A DNA stretch of 64,000 nt from assembly GCF_963678635.1 (NCBI RefSeq), contig NC_087066.1, positions 35,959,152 to 36,023,151 of the forward strand, read 5' to 3'. The notes beneath the pieces were generated by a model, which searched no databases, was not told the origin of the DNA, and saw only the letters and a program-made list of their open reading frames with translations. The stretch is from Symsagittifera roscoffensis. Its lineage: Eukaryota > Xenacoelomorpha > Acoela > Convolutidae. Shown here piece by piece: positions 36,383-46,699 of the stretch. The position numbers were made by a program, and so were the translations under genes. Numbering within the stretch: position 1 is the stretch's first letter; each line of letters opens with the position of its first letter.

Positions 36383-37424
36383 TCATCGGAACTGATTTCG
36401 ATCTCTTCCCACGCTTTTAATTGTTCGAAGGATCGCATCCACTCCCTCTGCTCTTGCAACCTCTTTGCCTGATTTGGTAAACCCTTTTCCTTTCAATTCC
36501 CTGTTCAAGCAAAAGGAGTTGTGCACGCTCAAGCTCACGTTCTTCGCCAAGTCCTCCTCCAGTATCGACTCTCTCGCTTGGGTATTGTCTCTAGACACCC
36601 TACCGACTCTTTTCCAACCTGTCGTGATCGCATTTCGATGGGTCAGCAGAAGTCACCTGAAGGCCTCCGGTCCTATTTCTGCCAGGAACTGTCGATATTC
36701 CTTCTGATATTTCTTCAAGTGATCTTTCGTCACCATGTACAGCCAAGACGTCAACGTCGCTCGAAACCATGGAAAGAACCTTATGCGGCTCCATACGTGC
36801 CTGACTTCCATTGGTATGGCGAATACCTTGAATGCAGTCTCAAACAACTCAAGTCTCCTGCTGCAATCTTTAGCGTATATTGATTCTGCTGTTGGTGTCT
36901 TCGACTCCCGATATTTCGTCACATTTTCTTTGATCCATCGCAAAGCCAGCATCGTGCTCACCACCAAGAGTGTCACCTTTTGTCTAGGATCTGGTAATCC
37001 GATCGACCGAATCTCCTCCACATCGCATATTAGGCAGAGGTTTGCGTGATCCGGGTACCACACCGTTTGTGCCAGGCAATGGCACGGGCATTCCCCATGT
37101 GTGATATCGATGCTCCGAAGTTGCGTTCTCCCGAAGCTTCTAAGAGAGGTTCCAGTTCCATCACCTTCTCATGCATCGCATCATTCTACTCCAGGTTTGG
37201 AGCACTATTCATCGGTTTCCCGATCATACTTTGTCTCTCGAGGTCACTCGTGTTCTCACTTTCCAAACCCAGAAGTTCCTCTTCCCAGATTTCACTCAAG
37301 TCGTCTCTCTGTTCCCTCGATTTGCTGGTGGAGCTCGTGATGGTCAAGTCAATACCTCGGAACCATAGGCTGGCTGTCAGGTGAATTATTATTGGGTGTT
37401 CATCCCCTATCACCGGACTGAACT
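36383..37424 (-). pseudogene. Gypsy-like element 1: downstream gag-like region
   Basis: Continues the minus-strand coding region beyond the second SGNH-like domain in shifted frames: 37186-37490, then 36653-37063, then 36383-36598. Recognisable text includes IGDEHPIIIHL, CLICDVEEIRS, KVTLLVVSTMLALRWIK and TSWLYMVTKDHLKKY. I cannot assign a domain; capsid-like function is a guess from position. At least three frame changes show decay. It is absent from the second copy, where protease sequence follows directly. The element appears truncated at about 36200. Confidence 0.5.
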
Positions 37425-38237
37425 TCAGTTGACTAGCGAGATTCGAGATCTCAAGTAAGAGGATCTCATCCAATACAATGAGAATCCCCTCAACCCGTGG
37501 GACACGTCCGCCCACGCCGCTGCCAGTTCCGACTTCCGAAGTCTCAAGTTCGTGGGTTCCAGCTCCCGATTGGGAGCTGCCATCAGAATCCGCCATGCGT
37601 TCCCTTCAGCTATTAGGACTAAAATGGCATACACAAACTGCAGAGCAGGAGGCATGCTCGCGTATCCAGGGGACGTCGTAAATACCACTCTCGTTTTAGG
37701 TCCGAATCGAGAACTGACATTTTCCTGCACCTCCTTCATCGCGGCAATCAACGTCTGGATAGCCTCCCAGATTTTCTTTGGAATAGGCTCAACTCCCTTC
37801 AACTGCTCAAGGCGTCTAGGCGCATGCAGGTGATCGTTCATTCCTGCGAACAGCAGTATCTCTGGTTCACAAGGCATCTTTGACTTCATCGCTACCACCA
37901 GGGTCAACATCTGGTTCAACTCTGCACCTGGCAGCGAGTATACCAGAGTTTCCGGCCAGAACAACTTGTGAGACGTTCCATCGAAATCTGAGCCCGCCAC
38001 GATGATCACCCTTGCGGCCGCTGGATCCGCTCTATCGTATACTGCCAGTGTCTTGGCCAATTGGGCGCTCCCGCAGGGTTTTCCATATCTTGAGTCGTCC
38101 GCTAATTTCGCACCCTCGTAAGCGGCGTCTGGTAGTTTCATCTCCTTCGGTTCCAGTAGCTTATCTACTACCCTCAACTGCGCGGGAGTAGCCAATCTGA
38201 TTCTCGCAATACTTGTTTGGTGCTTGGGGGGCTCCAT
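37425..38237 (-). pseudogene. Gypsy-like element 1: second SGNH-hydrolase-like ORF
   Basis: Open from the ATG at 38237 (MEPPKHQ). It shows a Ser block VIIVAGSDFDG, a Gly block SLPGAELNQM, an Asn block LLFAGMNDHLH, and a DxxH block (WADVSHGLRG). These are the four catalytic positions of SGNH/GDSL hydrolases in the right order, though the first block is not a canonical GDS. In the family these residues form a Ser-His-Asp esterase site; activity here is unknown. The frame is lost at the 3' end (about 37490). A near-identical copy is at 62585-63817. Confidence 0.6.
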
Positions 38238-38294
38238 TATGAGTCCCGGACTTCCCAGCAACTTGAGAGGTCTGTAATTGACCGGTCGCGTGAC

Positions 38295-38797
38295 TTATTT
38301 CACGGGGATCCCAGTCAGATCAGCCGTCTCCATCATTCTTGCTCTCGAGAAATGCGTTTCGTGGGCCTGTAACCAATCCACGCAATGGTGTCGGCTCAAG
38401 TCCTCGTGTGACACGTGCTTGAGCCCCAGGGCCTCCGCCAACTCCTGTCTACACTCCAGATCCTCCAGGTCCAACTCCTTTATCTTCTCCAGATATCGTG
38501 TTCGGCTTGTCTCCACTGGTCTCTCCACTCTCTTGTTATCTACCACCACCACTGAGGATACCACTGAACTTTGGGGCGTCGATGACTCTGCTTCCTCGGC
38601 TTCCATCGGCGTGGAACCCTGTAATCTGGTCCGACTGCTCCTCGAGCTGTCTCTTGAGTCGACTCTCGCTCCCAGGCGACTGAACAGGGGTCTTGTGGTA
38701 AGGAAACGGGGATTTGGGGTGGACCAAATGTGAATTGGGCCGTTTCAAGCAGATCTGCCTCCAGCGCACTTATGTGCCTCTGGAAAACGTCGTTCAA
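38295..38797 (-). pseudogene. Gypsy-like element 1: linker between the SGNH-like domains
   Basis: Highly charged, Ser/Val-rich sequence (MEAEEAESSTPQ, LEKIKELDLEDLE, HHCVDWLQAHE) ending in a TAA at 38295-38297. The second copy of the element has the same TAA in the same context, so it may be a true terminator of the upstream ORF, not a mutation. The next ORF starts 58 bp further on. The upstream part (38540-38797) is in another frame. Confidence 0.5.
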
Positions 38798-39476
38798 CCA
38801 CTCCGCACCCTAGGTCTGTCAAAATGGATTCCGTCTGAAGACGCATCCTCCGGGAAGGAACGCTCCATCTGGTCTGCTACGTCCAACAATCTGACGGGAA
38901 GGACATTCCTCTGATGTATCTGCCTGATTATTTCGTTCAGGTTCCGCACTTTCTCATTCATTTCCATCGCATGTTGGTCGGCCTTCATGTTATACGGGAT
39001 GGTGCAAATTGTGAGTATGGCGGGATCCATCTGAATCCGCAAATCCTCCAGAATGCAGCTCATTTTATCATGTAGCCTCATCACTTTTCTCGACTCACCT
39101 CTGGACACGTCATTGGTCCCCATCATTAGAGTCATGTATTCACTCTTGCCATCCCCAGCATCTCGAGTGATGCCAACATCTGCGGCGTTGCGGCTCCAGA
39201 GAAACTCAAAATTCCAGTCTGCCAGTGCGACTGGGTCCGGGTCAGCACCCGTATCAGGCTGTCCCCTACAATCAGGTGAACTGCACCCTCCGGTATTTGT
39301 GGCTGTGTATAGTATTCAGCCCAAGACGCGTCATGGAAACAATCCCTTCTCGCTCGTTGCGCCGCGTTCCAATCCATGTGGTTGTGCCTGTGATATCTGC
39401 CATCTGTGTTCTTCTTATAGCTTGCGATCACCACATTCCTGACCGGTTGCTCCCTCCAAGTCGGGGGTGGCTCCAC
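38794..39476 (-). pseudogene. Gypsy-like element 1: first SGNH/GDSL hydrolase domain
   Basis: Begins exactly at the Polinton target duplication. Canonical SGNH blocks are present: HLIVGDSLIRVL (GDS, catalytic Ser), ILSFSGAATPQM (Gly), TLMMGTNDVSRG (GxND, Asn) and SSDGIHFDR (DxxH, catalytic Asp/His). One frame change separates the Gly and GTND blocks near 39135-39150, where the two frames overlap as ATGA. Family members are esterases or lipases, and SGNH domains occur in ORF1 of some LINEs. Finding one in the gag region of a Gypsy-type element is unusual to my knowledge. Confidence 0.7.
39471..39476. repeat. Polinton target-site duplication, left (CTCCAC)
   Basis: CTCCAC sits directly outside the left terminal repeat and again at 55313-55318. 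Six bases is the Polinton/Maverick duplication length. Confidence 0.9.
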
Positions 39477-39973
39477 AGTAGTAGATGTTGGAGGTGATCA
39501 GGGGGGGGGGGGGAGGTGGCGGACCTCCATGTATTAAGATAGGGAATAGAGCATCCGGTCCGCCAGCTATGTATTAAGATTGGGTATAGAGTCTACAATG
39601 TATTAAGATAGGGAATACCGATGGTAAGGTTTCAGTGTGATGGTAAGAGAAAGAAAAACGTAATTTTTTTGGTTTTTGAATGGAAAATTCCAATTTTTTC
39701 GCAAAAATTTCGGCGCCCGTTACCTAATTGTTAAATATCAAAGTTTAATTACGAGTAGGTTGTGTAATGAAGGGCTTTCAATTAGTTTTTTGATATATGG
39801 TAAGTCGATGGTAAGAGTTTTTTGGGTAAGAACTTGGAATTTTTGTGAAGATTTTTTCGAAAAAATTCAAAACACGATAAGATTTTGTTTAATTTGATAT
39901 GATAAAAATTTATTAGATACTTTTACTTTCTACCTATCTGAATCTATTCTGAACCTACAGAGACTTCGAAAAA
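39477..39973. repeat. Polinton left terminal inverted repeat
   Basis: Matches the reverse complement of 54803-55312 with about three substitutions. It contains a run of 13 G, then three copies of ATGTATTAAGAT(A/T)GGG(A/T)ATA, then GGCGCCCG and two ATGGTAAG words. The inner edge is near CAGAGACTTCGAAAAA. Confidence 0.95.
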
Positions 39974-40124
39974 GGCAAGTTTTTTGAGAAAAAAGTTTAA
40001 ATTACAAAGAAAGTATTTAAATCACTGCATTGTATAACAAGTTTACCGCAACATTTTACATTTTAACATCATAAACCCAATATAATACAACATCATGAAT
40101 AAGTTTACTTGACCAGATCAGTTC

Positions 40125-43100
40125 TTATAAGTTCAGTGGTTTTGTATGAATTCCATCATCTTGTACTTGTCTTTTTGGATAAAAATAGCTTAGTCCTTTC
40201 TTTGTCTGTTCATATGTGGCCACCATATGATTTATAGTTCTGAATCCTCTGTTAGTAGATGTAAGATTAATTGCTTCATCAAGCATTCTCCTATACTTTG
40301 CTTAAAGTCCATCTCCAGAGTCTTCTAGAACCCGCTTATTCAATCCTTTGCTGCTAAATTTGAATTTGTCTGACTTGTTGTCATAGCAGCAATATGTCTT
40401 ACTACATAAACAGAGCATTTCTGTGCACCTAAATTCTTCTTTGAAAAGTCCCGGCTCCCGCTTATCATGTTTTTTATGGACACTACAACAGGTTCGAGGA
40501 AAGAAATTGGATTTTGCATCCGCCTTGAAGGAATCTCTGCAATCACTCTCCCTCATTTTTTCCCAAGCAGCTCTCTTATCTGGTTGGATGCAATCGTACA
40601 AATTTTCTTCTGCAAGTGCCAAGTAAAGTGAGTCTGTGTCCATCTCCAACTCTTCAAATTTATTTACATCACAGAACTTGTCAAAGAAGTTATAGTAGAG
40701 TTCCAACATTCTCAGTTTTGCATACTGAAGTATGAAAAAACCAACAATGATGGGTTCTCTGTGCTCAATGGTTGACTTCAACAACTCCACCTCATATAAG
40801 TCCTTCTCAACTGTGTTAAGTCTCTTAAACAGTGGTTCATTGATTGCCTTGTGAGTTTTTTCATCGTTCAGATACTTCGTGATTGTATGTCTGGATCTAT
40901 CCATGATCTGATATCCATAGGAGGAATTGCCCAAGAGCTTCATTGTTTCTGCTACAACTCCTGATAGAGGGTTTTCATCTCCTTCTCTTCTTGCATCAAC
41001 CACTGACTGAACGAAATTATTAAAGCATTTCCGATGAGAATATTCAACAAATTGATAAATTTTGGTGCATTGCAAGCCAAGTTCTAAATAAAAGTTGAAG
41101 AGAGGAGTTATAACTGTTCCATTTTCTAGCTTGAAGCTAGATATAAGCATTCTCTGTGGATGTTTCAACATTTCATTTTCAATAGCATAATTCTTCATAT
41201 AGTCACCAATATCGTTTCTTCCAACCTCAGTGTTTTTGAAAATTGGAGGAAAATTCGCAAATTTTGATTTCAGTTCATCTGGAACAACCAAGTCGCACTG
41301 AACGTAGCCAAAAAGAGATCCATCTTTTATCTTTGCTAGAAGAGAGTCTATAGAAAGAGGTCTTTTGTAGGGAAAGTGGGTTCGAACATGATTTTTGATC
41401 TTGTCATTGGTTTTGAAATTTTGCCACCACTCACACTCCCACATTTCTTCAACTTTGTATCCTTTCTCTTGAATGTATTCTCGTCTCATCTCATCCATCT
41501 CTCTCTTCTTATTTCCTCGCTCGATATCCTGTTCTGTTAAGGAGGAACGAGTTTCTTGACAAGAACAAAAGTGATAGTAGCATCCCATTGCCTCGAATAC
41601 TGTTTTACAGTGATCACAATAACCGTCCACATTAAAACAGTCAATTTTCTTCTGTTTTCCAGATGTAAAAAAGCTCTCAATTTTACATTCTGGTCTTGAT
41701 TATTGATAGAAAGACATGACCATATTCTCAAAGTTGCGAGTTTGATTATGTCTAGCCTTGAATTTCTGCATATCAGTGTCAAACTCCCATCTCGTATACA
41801 GTCCTGTTGGCATATCTTGACACATTGAATAGGGGTAAAGCTGGCTCGCATCAATTCGAACGATTGACTTACAAATATTTGATGAATCTCTGATAAAGGT
41901 TTCATCTACAACAGCTTTTCGAGTGAACACAATCGAAGGCCCACTGGTCATGTCTTCTCGTATTTTTTCACACAAATCTTTATCACTTTCGCAAAATGGA
42001 TAAAACTTGTAATTTGTAGATCTGTGTAGACATATGTTTGCTAGATTTGGAAGTGTACATCCAAGTTTCAACATGTCTATCCCTTTGTTATGATAAAACT
42101 GAATCATTTTTTGCATTGCTTCCAGGGTTGGAACTACATCTTTGTTGTTGTACCACTGCAAAAAGTCTTTGAACACTGTCATTCCATTTTTCTTCCAAGT
42201 CTCTTGTAATTAATTGTAATTATCCAAACCAGATGAAGGAACAGTCTTGATTTGAAGTTTTTTCAGTGCTTGCTGTTCATCAAGTCCACTCTTCCTCAGT
42301 TTTTCATAATCAGTAAAGTATTTGTCTAGAGGATTGTTGTTTCTAAGTTTACTGAAAAATGCTTCATATGGGGGCAGTCCTGGAAAATCAAGTTTGTCTG
42401 CGTTATCAAACCACTCATAGGGAAAAAATCCTTTCGTTTCGCTAGCTTTATAGGCTTTGAGAAAGGAGTCCAAAGTAGTTGCCCCTCCTAGAAACTTCAT
42501 TATGTCGAGAAATTGTACATCTCCAAACTTGAAAGATATAAAGTCATTTGCTTTTTTGATGACGGATGTTTCTTGTTCTTTATCGCGAATCAAATAGGGG
42601 ATTAGGTAGGACTTGATCAAATTTAAATCATATCTCCCACTGTTAAATCCAAAAACCGGTAGAGTATTTACATATCTCTCCAGATGTTGTTTCAAATCAA
42701 TGAGTTGATTTTTCTGAATTCGCAAGAATTGTGTTGACATATCTGCTTCTTCCGAATCTTCAATACATTCATCTTCGTACTCAAAGTTGTTACTTGAAAA
42801 ATTCTGGCCTCGCTCATTCAATTGATCAAAGATTTTTTTCATTCTTTCATCGACAGCAACTTCAATATCTTGGAAATTTGTTGTCATCTCCAGCTTACTT
42901 TTCTCAGCCAACAGCTCGAGGTTGGATACAAAATCAATAATCAAGTTCTGTGGATCCTTGTTGTACAAAAAGATGGGTTCATCAATCAGATTTGATGATA
43001 TAGAGACTGAAATGGGGACATGTTTTCCAATCTAGGTAGTAGTTTGTGTTTCTTTTAGCTCTTCTGTAGGAACACAAATCGACTCAAAATCGAAAATTGC

Positions 43101-44477
43101 TAGGTTTTTGAAGAGTTTTTTATCATCGGAAACTGGAAGATTGAATCCTTCTAGCTTTTCAAACAGGGTTTCGCGAAGCTCATATACGTTCTTTGGGTAA
43201 ATATGTTTCACACGATCCTTACATCTCAGAAGAAGTTTGTTGAGAAACTCGGATCTTTTGAAGAAACTATCACAACTAGGGCACCGGAAACACTTAAAGA
43301 AGCTATCTATATCATTTGCATGAATGATATGATTGTTGAATCTCAGTAATTTGACTGTTTTATCAAATCTACCAATACTTCTTCGTGGTAGTTCTCCCAC
43401 ATATTCTCCCTCTTGAATATCAAAATCGTAAATAAAGATGTTGCGTCCAATTATTTCCTCGACAACAGGTAAGCCTTCAACGGAAACTCCACGAAAATTC
43501 TTAGGTTCATAACCAGATTTTGTTATGAATTCTGTAAAATATCTGGAGGTGCGAGTGTCGAGATCATTGTGTCCGTTCATGTACATGGCCAATGCGCGGA
43601 ATAGACACAAATGATCTTTGTAAGGTTCCTTGTCCTTGTTAGATAAAAGACAGTTAACAGAATGGTTTTTCAGTAGAGGTTCGGGTAAGACAGAATCTGG
43701 ACATCCCATTGGGATGTTTTTCAGCAAAGCAGCAAAAATTGTAACTTTAGTAATCAACTTGAATCGCCACTTTGTGTTCTGGCGTTCTTGGGTACCTTGT
43801 TCCACTATATCAAATTTTTCTACTTTTCCTTGGATTGTTATCAAATCCGCTTTCGTACAAAGTAAGTGGGATTTTTCAAACAGAGTATTGTTTTCATGGG
43901 CGTAGAACTATCGATATTCACCAGTCTCAATATTTCGAAGAACAAAACCCAGAGCAATATTGATTTTGGCTACAGAATCGAGCTTGTTGAAGACTTCTTC
44001 AAGTTTCTCGTTAATGATTTTAGTATCTAACTTGGACATTTGGAAGTTAAATACCTTGTGTCTCCCATTTTCCATCTCCGTATCCACTAGAAAATGTTGA
44101 CATGCACCAAGTTCCTCCTTCAATTTTTCACCATCTTCCCCCTCATCCTCCACAATCTTGTTCAAGTCGGCTACCGTAGCACTAGGTTTCCGTTGTTTCG
44201 CTCCATGTTCCTTTCTCCGATGTTGCTGGAGAGAGTAGTAACTCGGGAACTCTTGTTCACAAGAAGAACAAACCGTCGACTGCTTCGAACTTGGTTGAGC
44301 ATGCTTCTTAGCCATATGATAGTTCATTTCTTGTTGATTGTAAGTGGAATACTTACATTCAGGACAAGAAACAAATCCTTTAGCACATCTTTTTCGATGT
44401 CTCGCATTATCAGCTCTCCTGTATTCCTGACCACATTCCTCACATTTGACTTTCTCGTTTCGGTTAAGGGCAGGCAT
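40125..44477 (-). pseudogene. Polinton protein-primed DNA polymerase B, five in-frame stops
   Basis: One uninterrupted frame of 1,450 codons from the ATG at 44477 to TAA at 40125. It would replicate the element from a terminal protein. Three C2H2 fingers lie at residues 10-100. An OTU-like block (DHLCLFRAL, Cys291; HIIHAND, about 383-389) follows, then a CxxC pair (398-401). Exo I is FDFES (463-466), Exo II GFNSGRYDLNLIK (611-623), motif A DASQLYPYSM (876-885), motif B KLLGNSSYGY (1180-1189), motif C MDTDSLY (1279-1285), and KTY is at 1360. Catalytic Asp/Glu residues are all present. Breaks are stops at codons 190 (TAG), 482 (TAG), 756 (TAA), 926 (TAA) and 1392 (TAA). No frameshift is seen and no intron fits them, so no full-length product is expected without readthrough. 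Confidence 0.92.
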
Positions 44478-44659
44478 TATCTAAAAAAATTGGGACTTTA
44501 GAAATGTTCCAAATTTAGAAACTTAAAGTACCAATTGAATGAAAATACTTACTTTTCGTGAAGTAACGAAATGTAAAATTTGAAGTAAAATTCAGTTGAC
44601 TGTTTCTGATTGGCAAACAAAATGAATGATTTAACCCAATAAAATAAGTGTATTTATAC

Positions 44660-44890
44660 TATCAATGACGCCTACGCAATAATCCTTTTACGGTAATGAC
44701 GTCATTCTTTGAATAGAAGTGACGTCACCGCCTACGCAATTTTCCTTTTATGGTAATGACGTCATTCTATATTTAGAAGTGACGTCACCACCCACGCAAT
44801 GTTCCTTTTATGATAATGACGTTATTCTAGAAATAAAAATGACGTCAACACCCACACAATTTTCCTATTATGGTAATGACGTCATTCCTT
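44660..44890. promoter_or_regulatory. 60-bp tandem repeat array of CRE sites (TGACGTCA)
   Basis: Four 60-bp units, each with two CRE-type palindromes. Perfect TGACGTCA is at 44697, 44720, 44757, 44780, 44840 and 44877, with a one-base variant at 44817. A CCTACGCAAT-like word lies between them. Flanking CCAAT boxes are at 44605-44613 (TCTGATTGG), 44636-44640 and 44925-44933 (CCAATCAGA). The array sits between the polymerase (minus) and the orphan ORF cluster (plus), so it is probably a bidirectional promoter/enhancer. CREB/ATF and NF-Y binding is known for these words; use here is inferred. Confidence 0.75.
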
Positions 44891-44957
44891 TGAAAGTTCT
44901 AGAATTTTCCAGAAAAATTTTCAACCAATCAGAACTAAGCAGTTTCTAGTCATAACT

Positions 44958-45572
44958 TTGGATCCAAAATATTCATTTTTGAAGAATGTCAATCAAAAAG
45001 CATTTGAACTTCCTCGAATTACTCTACAAGAAAAAAAAAATATTCCGTGTGATTTCCTTATTGATGAAATAGATGTAGATTCTTACTTTTTTCACAATTT
45101 TTTGGACGTTTATGTTGTCCAAAATAGAGTTCTCCGGCTAAGTAAAGGTCTCTTTAGAGAAACTTACTCAATCAAAGAGTTTACTTTTGATTCACATATT
45201 GCTTATCAAAGCTATAAACTTACAGCTGAGTTACACTTGACTAGAAAAGAAATTTTATTTATTTTAGAAAATTTGAAGTTGATAAAAAAATCGTACGATA
45301 ATATTTCAAAGACTCTTTTTATTCCATATCCAACTCCCAAATTTGTTAAAACTCCCCAGCAGAGTTCTTTATTCCTCCATTTTTTTAAGGACTTTCAAAG
45401 TTCAAAATCTTGCATGATCAGGTTTGGTATCAGATTTCCAGAGATTTGCTTTGAAAAATTCATCAACTTTGAGTTATCATCTCAAATCTACATCAAAATT
45501 AAAGAACTTGAATATCTGCTGAAAAATCAGCAATTTGTCATCAATTATATACAAAAAATTCAGTTAACTTGA
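44958..45572 (+). CDS. Polinton orphan ORF A (about 200 aa), start uncertain
   Basis: An open frame of 204 codons from TTG at 44958 to TGA at 45570-45572. No in-frame ATG occurs near the start. An ATG at 44986 lies in another frame and would enter this one after a 1-nt change in the A10 run at 45031-45040. The start may therefore be there with a homopolymer indel, slippage, or an unseen exon. The protein is basic and aromatic-rich (FHNFLDVYVVQNRVLRLSKG, ELHLTRKEILFILENL). No family is recognised. Its stop overlaps the start of the next ORF as TGATG, which implies a shared transcript. Confidence 0.6.
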   Translation: MDPKYSFLKNVNQKAFELPRITLQEKKNIPCDFLIDEIDVDSYFFHNFLDVYVVQNRVLRLSKGLFRETYSIKEFTFDSHIAYQSYKLTAELHLTRKEILFILENLKLIKKSYDNISKTLFIPYPTPKFVKTPQQSSLFLHFFKDFQSSKSCMIRFGIRFPEICFEKFINFELSSQIYIKIKELEYLLKNQQFVINYIQKIQLT

Positions 45573-45730
45573 TGAGAAAACTTGCAGAGATGCTACTTTT
45601 ATTAATTTTTCTTCTTTTGTTACTTATATCGGCAATATTTCTTATTTTTACTGCAAACAACTTTTGGTCATTTATTTTTGCGATTGCTTTTGTGTATATT
45701 TTTACTTATTTGGAAGACTTAATTCCTTGA
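45572..45730 (+). CDS. Polinton small membrane protein (52 aa)
   Basis: The ATG at 45572 overlaps the previous stop (TGATG). The product has two hydrophobic segments: LLLLIFLLLLLISAIFLIF (about 8-26) and FWSFIFAIAFVYIFTYL (about 31-47), separated by TANN. It would be a two-span or hairpin membrane protein. The overlap resembles termination-reinitiation start sites seen in some viral bicistronic mRNAs. Part of the coding sequence recurs at about 47600-47745 with one stop. No homologue is recognised; a membrane or pore-like role is only a guess from shape. Confidence 0.6.
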   Translation: MRKLAEMLLLLIFLLLLLISAIFLIFTANNFWSFIFAIAFVYIFTYLEDLIP

Positions 45731-45885
45731 AAGGTTCCTCTGATTGGATACAACAACTTGAACAAAAATGAACATTTTTGTGATTGGAAACGACAATGTG
45801 TAACTTTGTTTCCAATTGGACACGAGTTTTCTATAAGAATTCCATAAAAGGAAACTAAAATCTAATTGGACACGACTACAATCCA
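45588..45885. repeat. Internal Polinton duplication, copy 1
   Basis: GCAGAGATGCTACTTT through AAAAGGAAACT matches 47597-47880 and (partly) 47962-48180. It holds the small membrane ORF end and downstream CCAAT-type boxes (TCTGATTGG at 45739, GTGATTGG, CCAATTGG). Confidence 0.8.
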
Positions 45886-46100
45886 AAAAAGGAAAATTCA
45901 TTCTCATTGGTTAAACCCACACATTCCAGTTGAAGGTACCCCTCTCTCTTAACTAAAAATCATTTTATTTTCAACTTAACTACCGTCAACTACCTCCTCT
46001 CTCAGCTCTAAATACAATAATTTCAACTTAACCACAGTCAACTTTTACCCTCTCAACTTTAAATCTTGTTTTTAATCACTTTTTCATCTTATTGCTCAAA

Positions 46101-46544
46101 ATGATCTTCTCAGTACAAAACAACAACCTTATGTTCTCGGTGGAATTTTCGGCTGATTTAGTACAAATCCAAGTGCGAGAAACAGTTTGTGGAGTTTTTC
46201 TGGCACGAATGGACATCCCAATCCAAGTCTGGCATATGGTGGAAGTGATGCGAAGGGATTTCAACGATCATCATATAACGCAAGTACCTCCTACAGAGAA
46301 TCAACTTGCAGAAATGCAAATGATGGAGGAAGTGGCTGAGCATGTGGGAATGAACTACCCCGAAATTCCTGCCTCTAGATATGTAGCCCAACCATTCGAC
46401 GATTTCCTCTTTCCTTGGGAAGAGGGATCTGTGGACAACCCAATTACCATCGAAGAGGATGAGGGGTTCTCGGAGCCAAGAACTCCAGTCAGCGAACCAC
46501 CAGTGATGGAGGCAAGACCAGCTTTGCGCTCCATTGAGAACTAG
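46101..46544 (+). CDS. Polinton orphan ORF B (147 aa), acidic tail
   Basis: The ATG at 46101 is in the context CTCAAAATGAT, and the same CAAAATG occurs at the 49689 start. The N-terminal half alternates strand and helix (FSVEFSADLVQIQVRE, IPIQVWHMVEVMRRDF); the C-terminal half is acidic and Pro-rich (PFDDFLFPWEEGS, ITIEEDEGF). No known family. TAG at 46542-46544 is followed by a possible polyadenylation signal AATAAA at about 46588. Upstream there are several ATTGG boxes. The acidic tail could be an activation or interaction segment; this is inference. Confidence 0.65.
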   Translation: MIFSVQNNNLMFSVEFSADLVQIQVRETVCGVFLARMDIPIQVWHMVEVMRRDFNDHHITQVPPTENQLAEMQMMEEVAEHVGMNYPEIPASRYVAQPFDDFLFPWEEGSVDNPITIEEDEGFSEPRTPVSEPPVMEARPALRSIEN

Positions 46545-46699
46545 GAAAACTTTGAGAACTCAGCTGCTCGACAGCTCTTTGATTTGTAAATAAATTGGCT
46601 ACTGTCTTGTGCTTTGTAATTTAATTTTTTTCTATCTAGTAAATTTTTTTTCAAGAGATAGGAACAAAGAGATCATAGAAAAGTTTTTTAAGAAATTTC

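Noticed and set aside
40125-44477. Reassigned stop codons (TAA/TAG read as sense) to explain the polymerase interruptions
   Set aside because: Other ORFs in the same element end with TAA, TAG and TGA at sensible places, and both host genes use standard stops.
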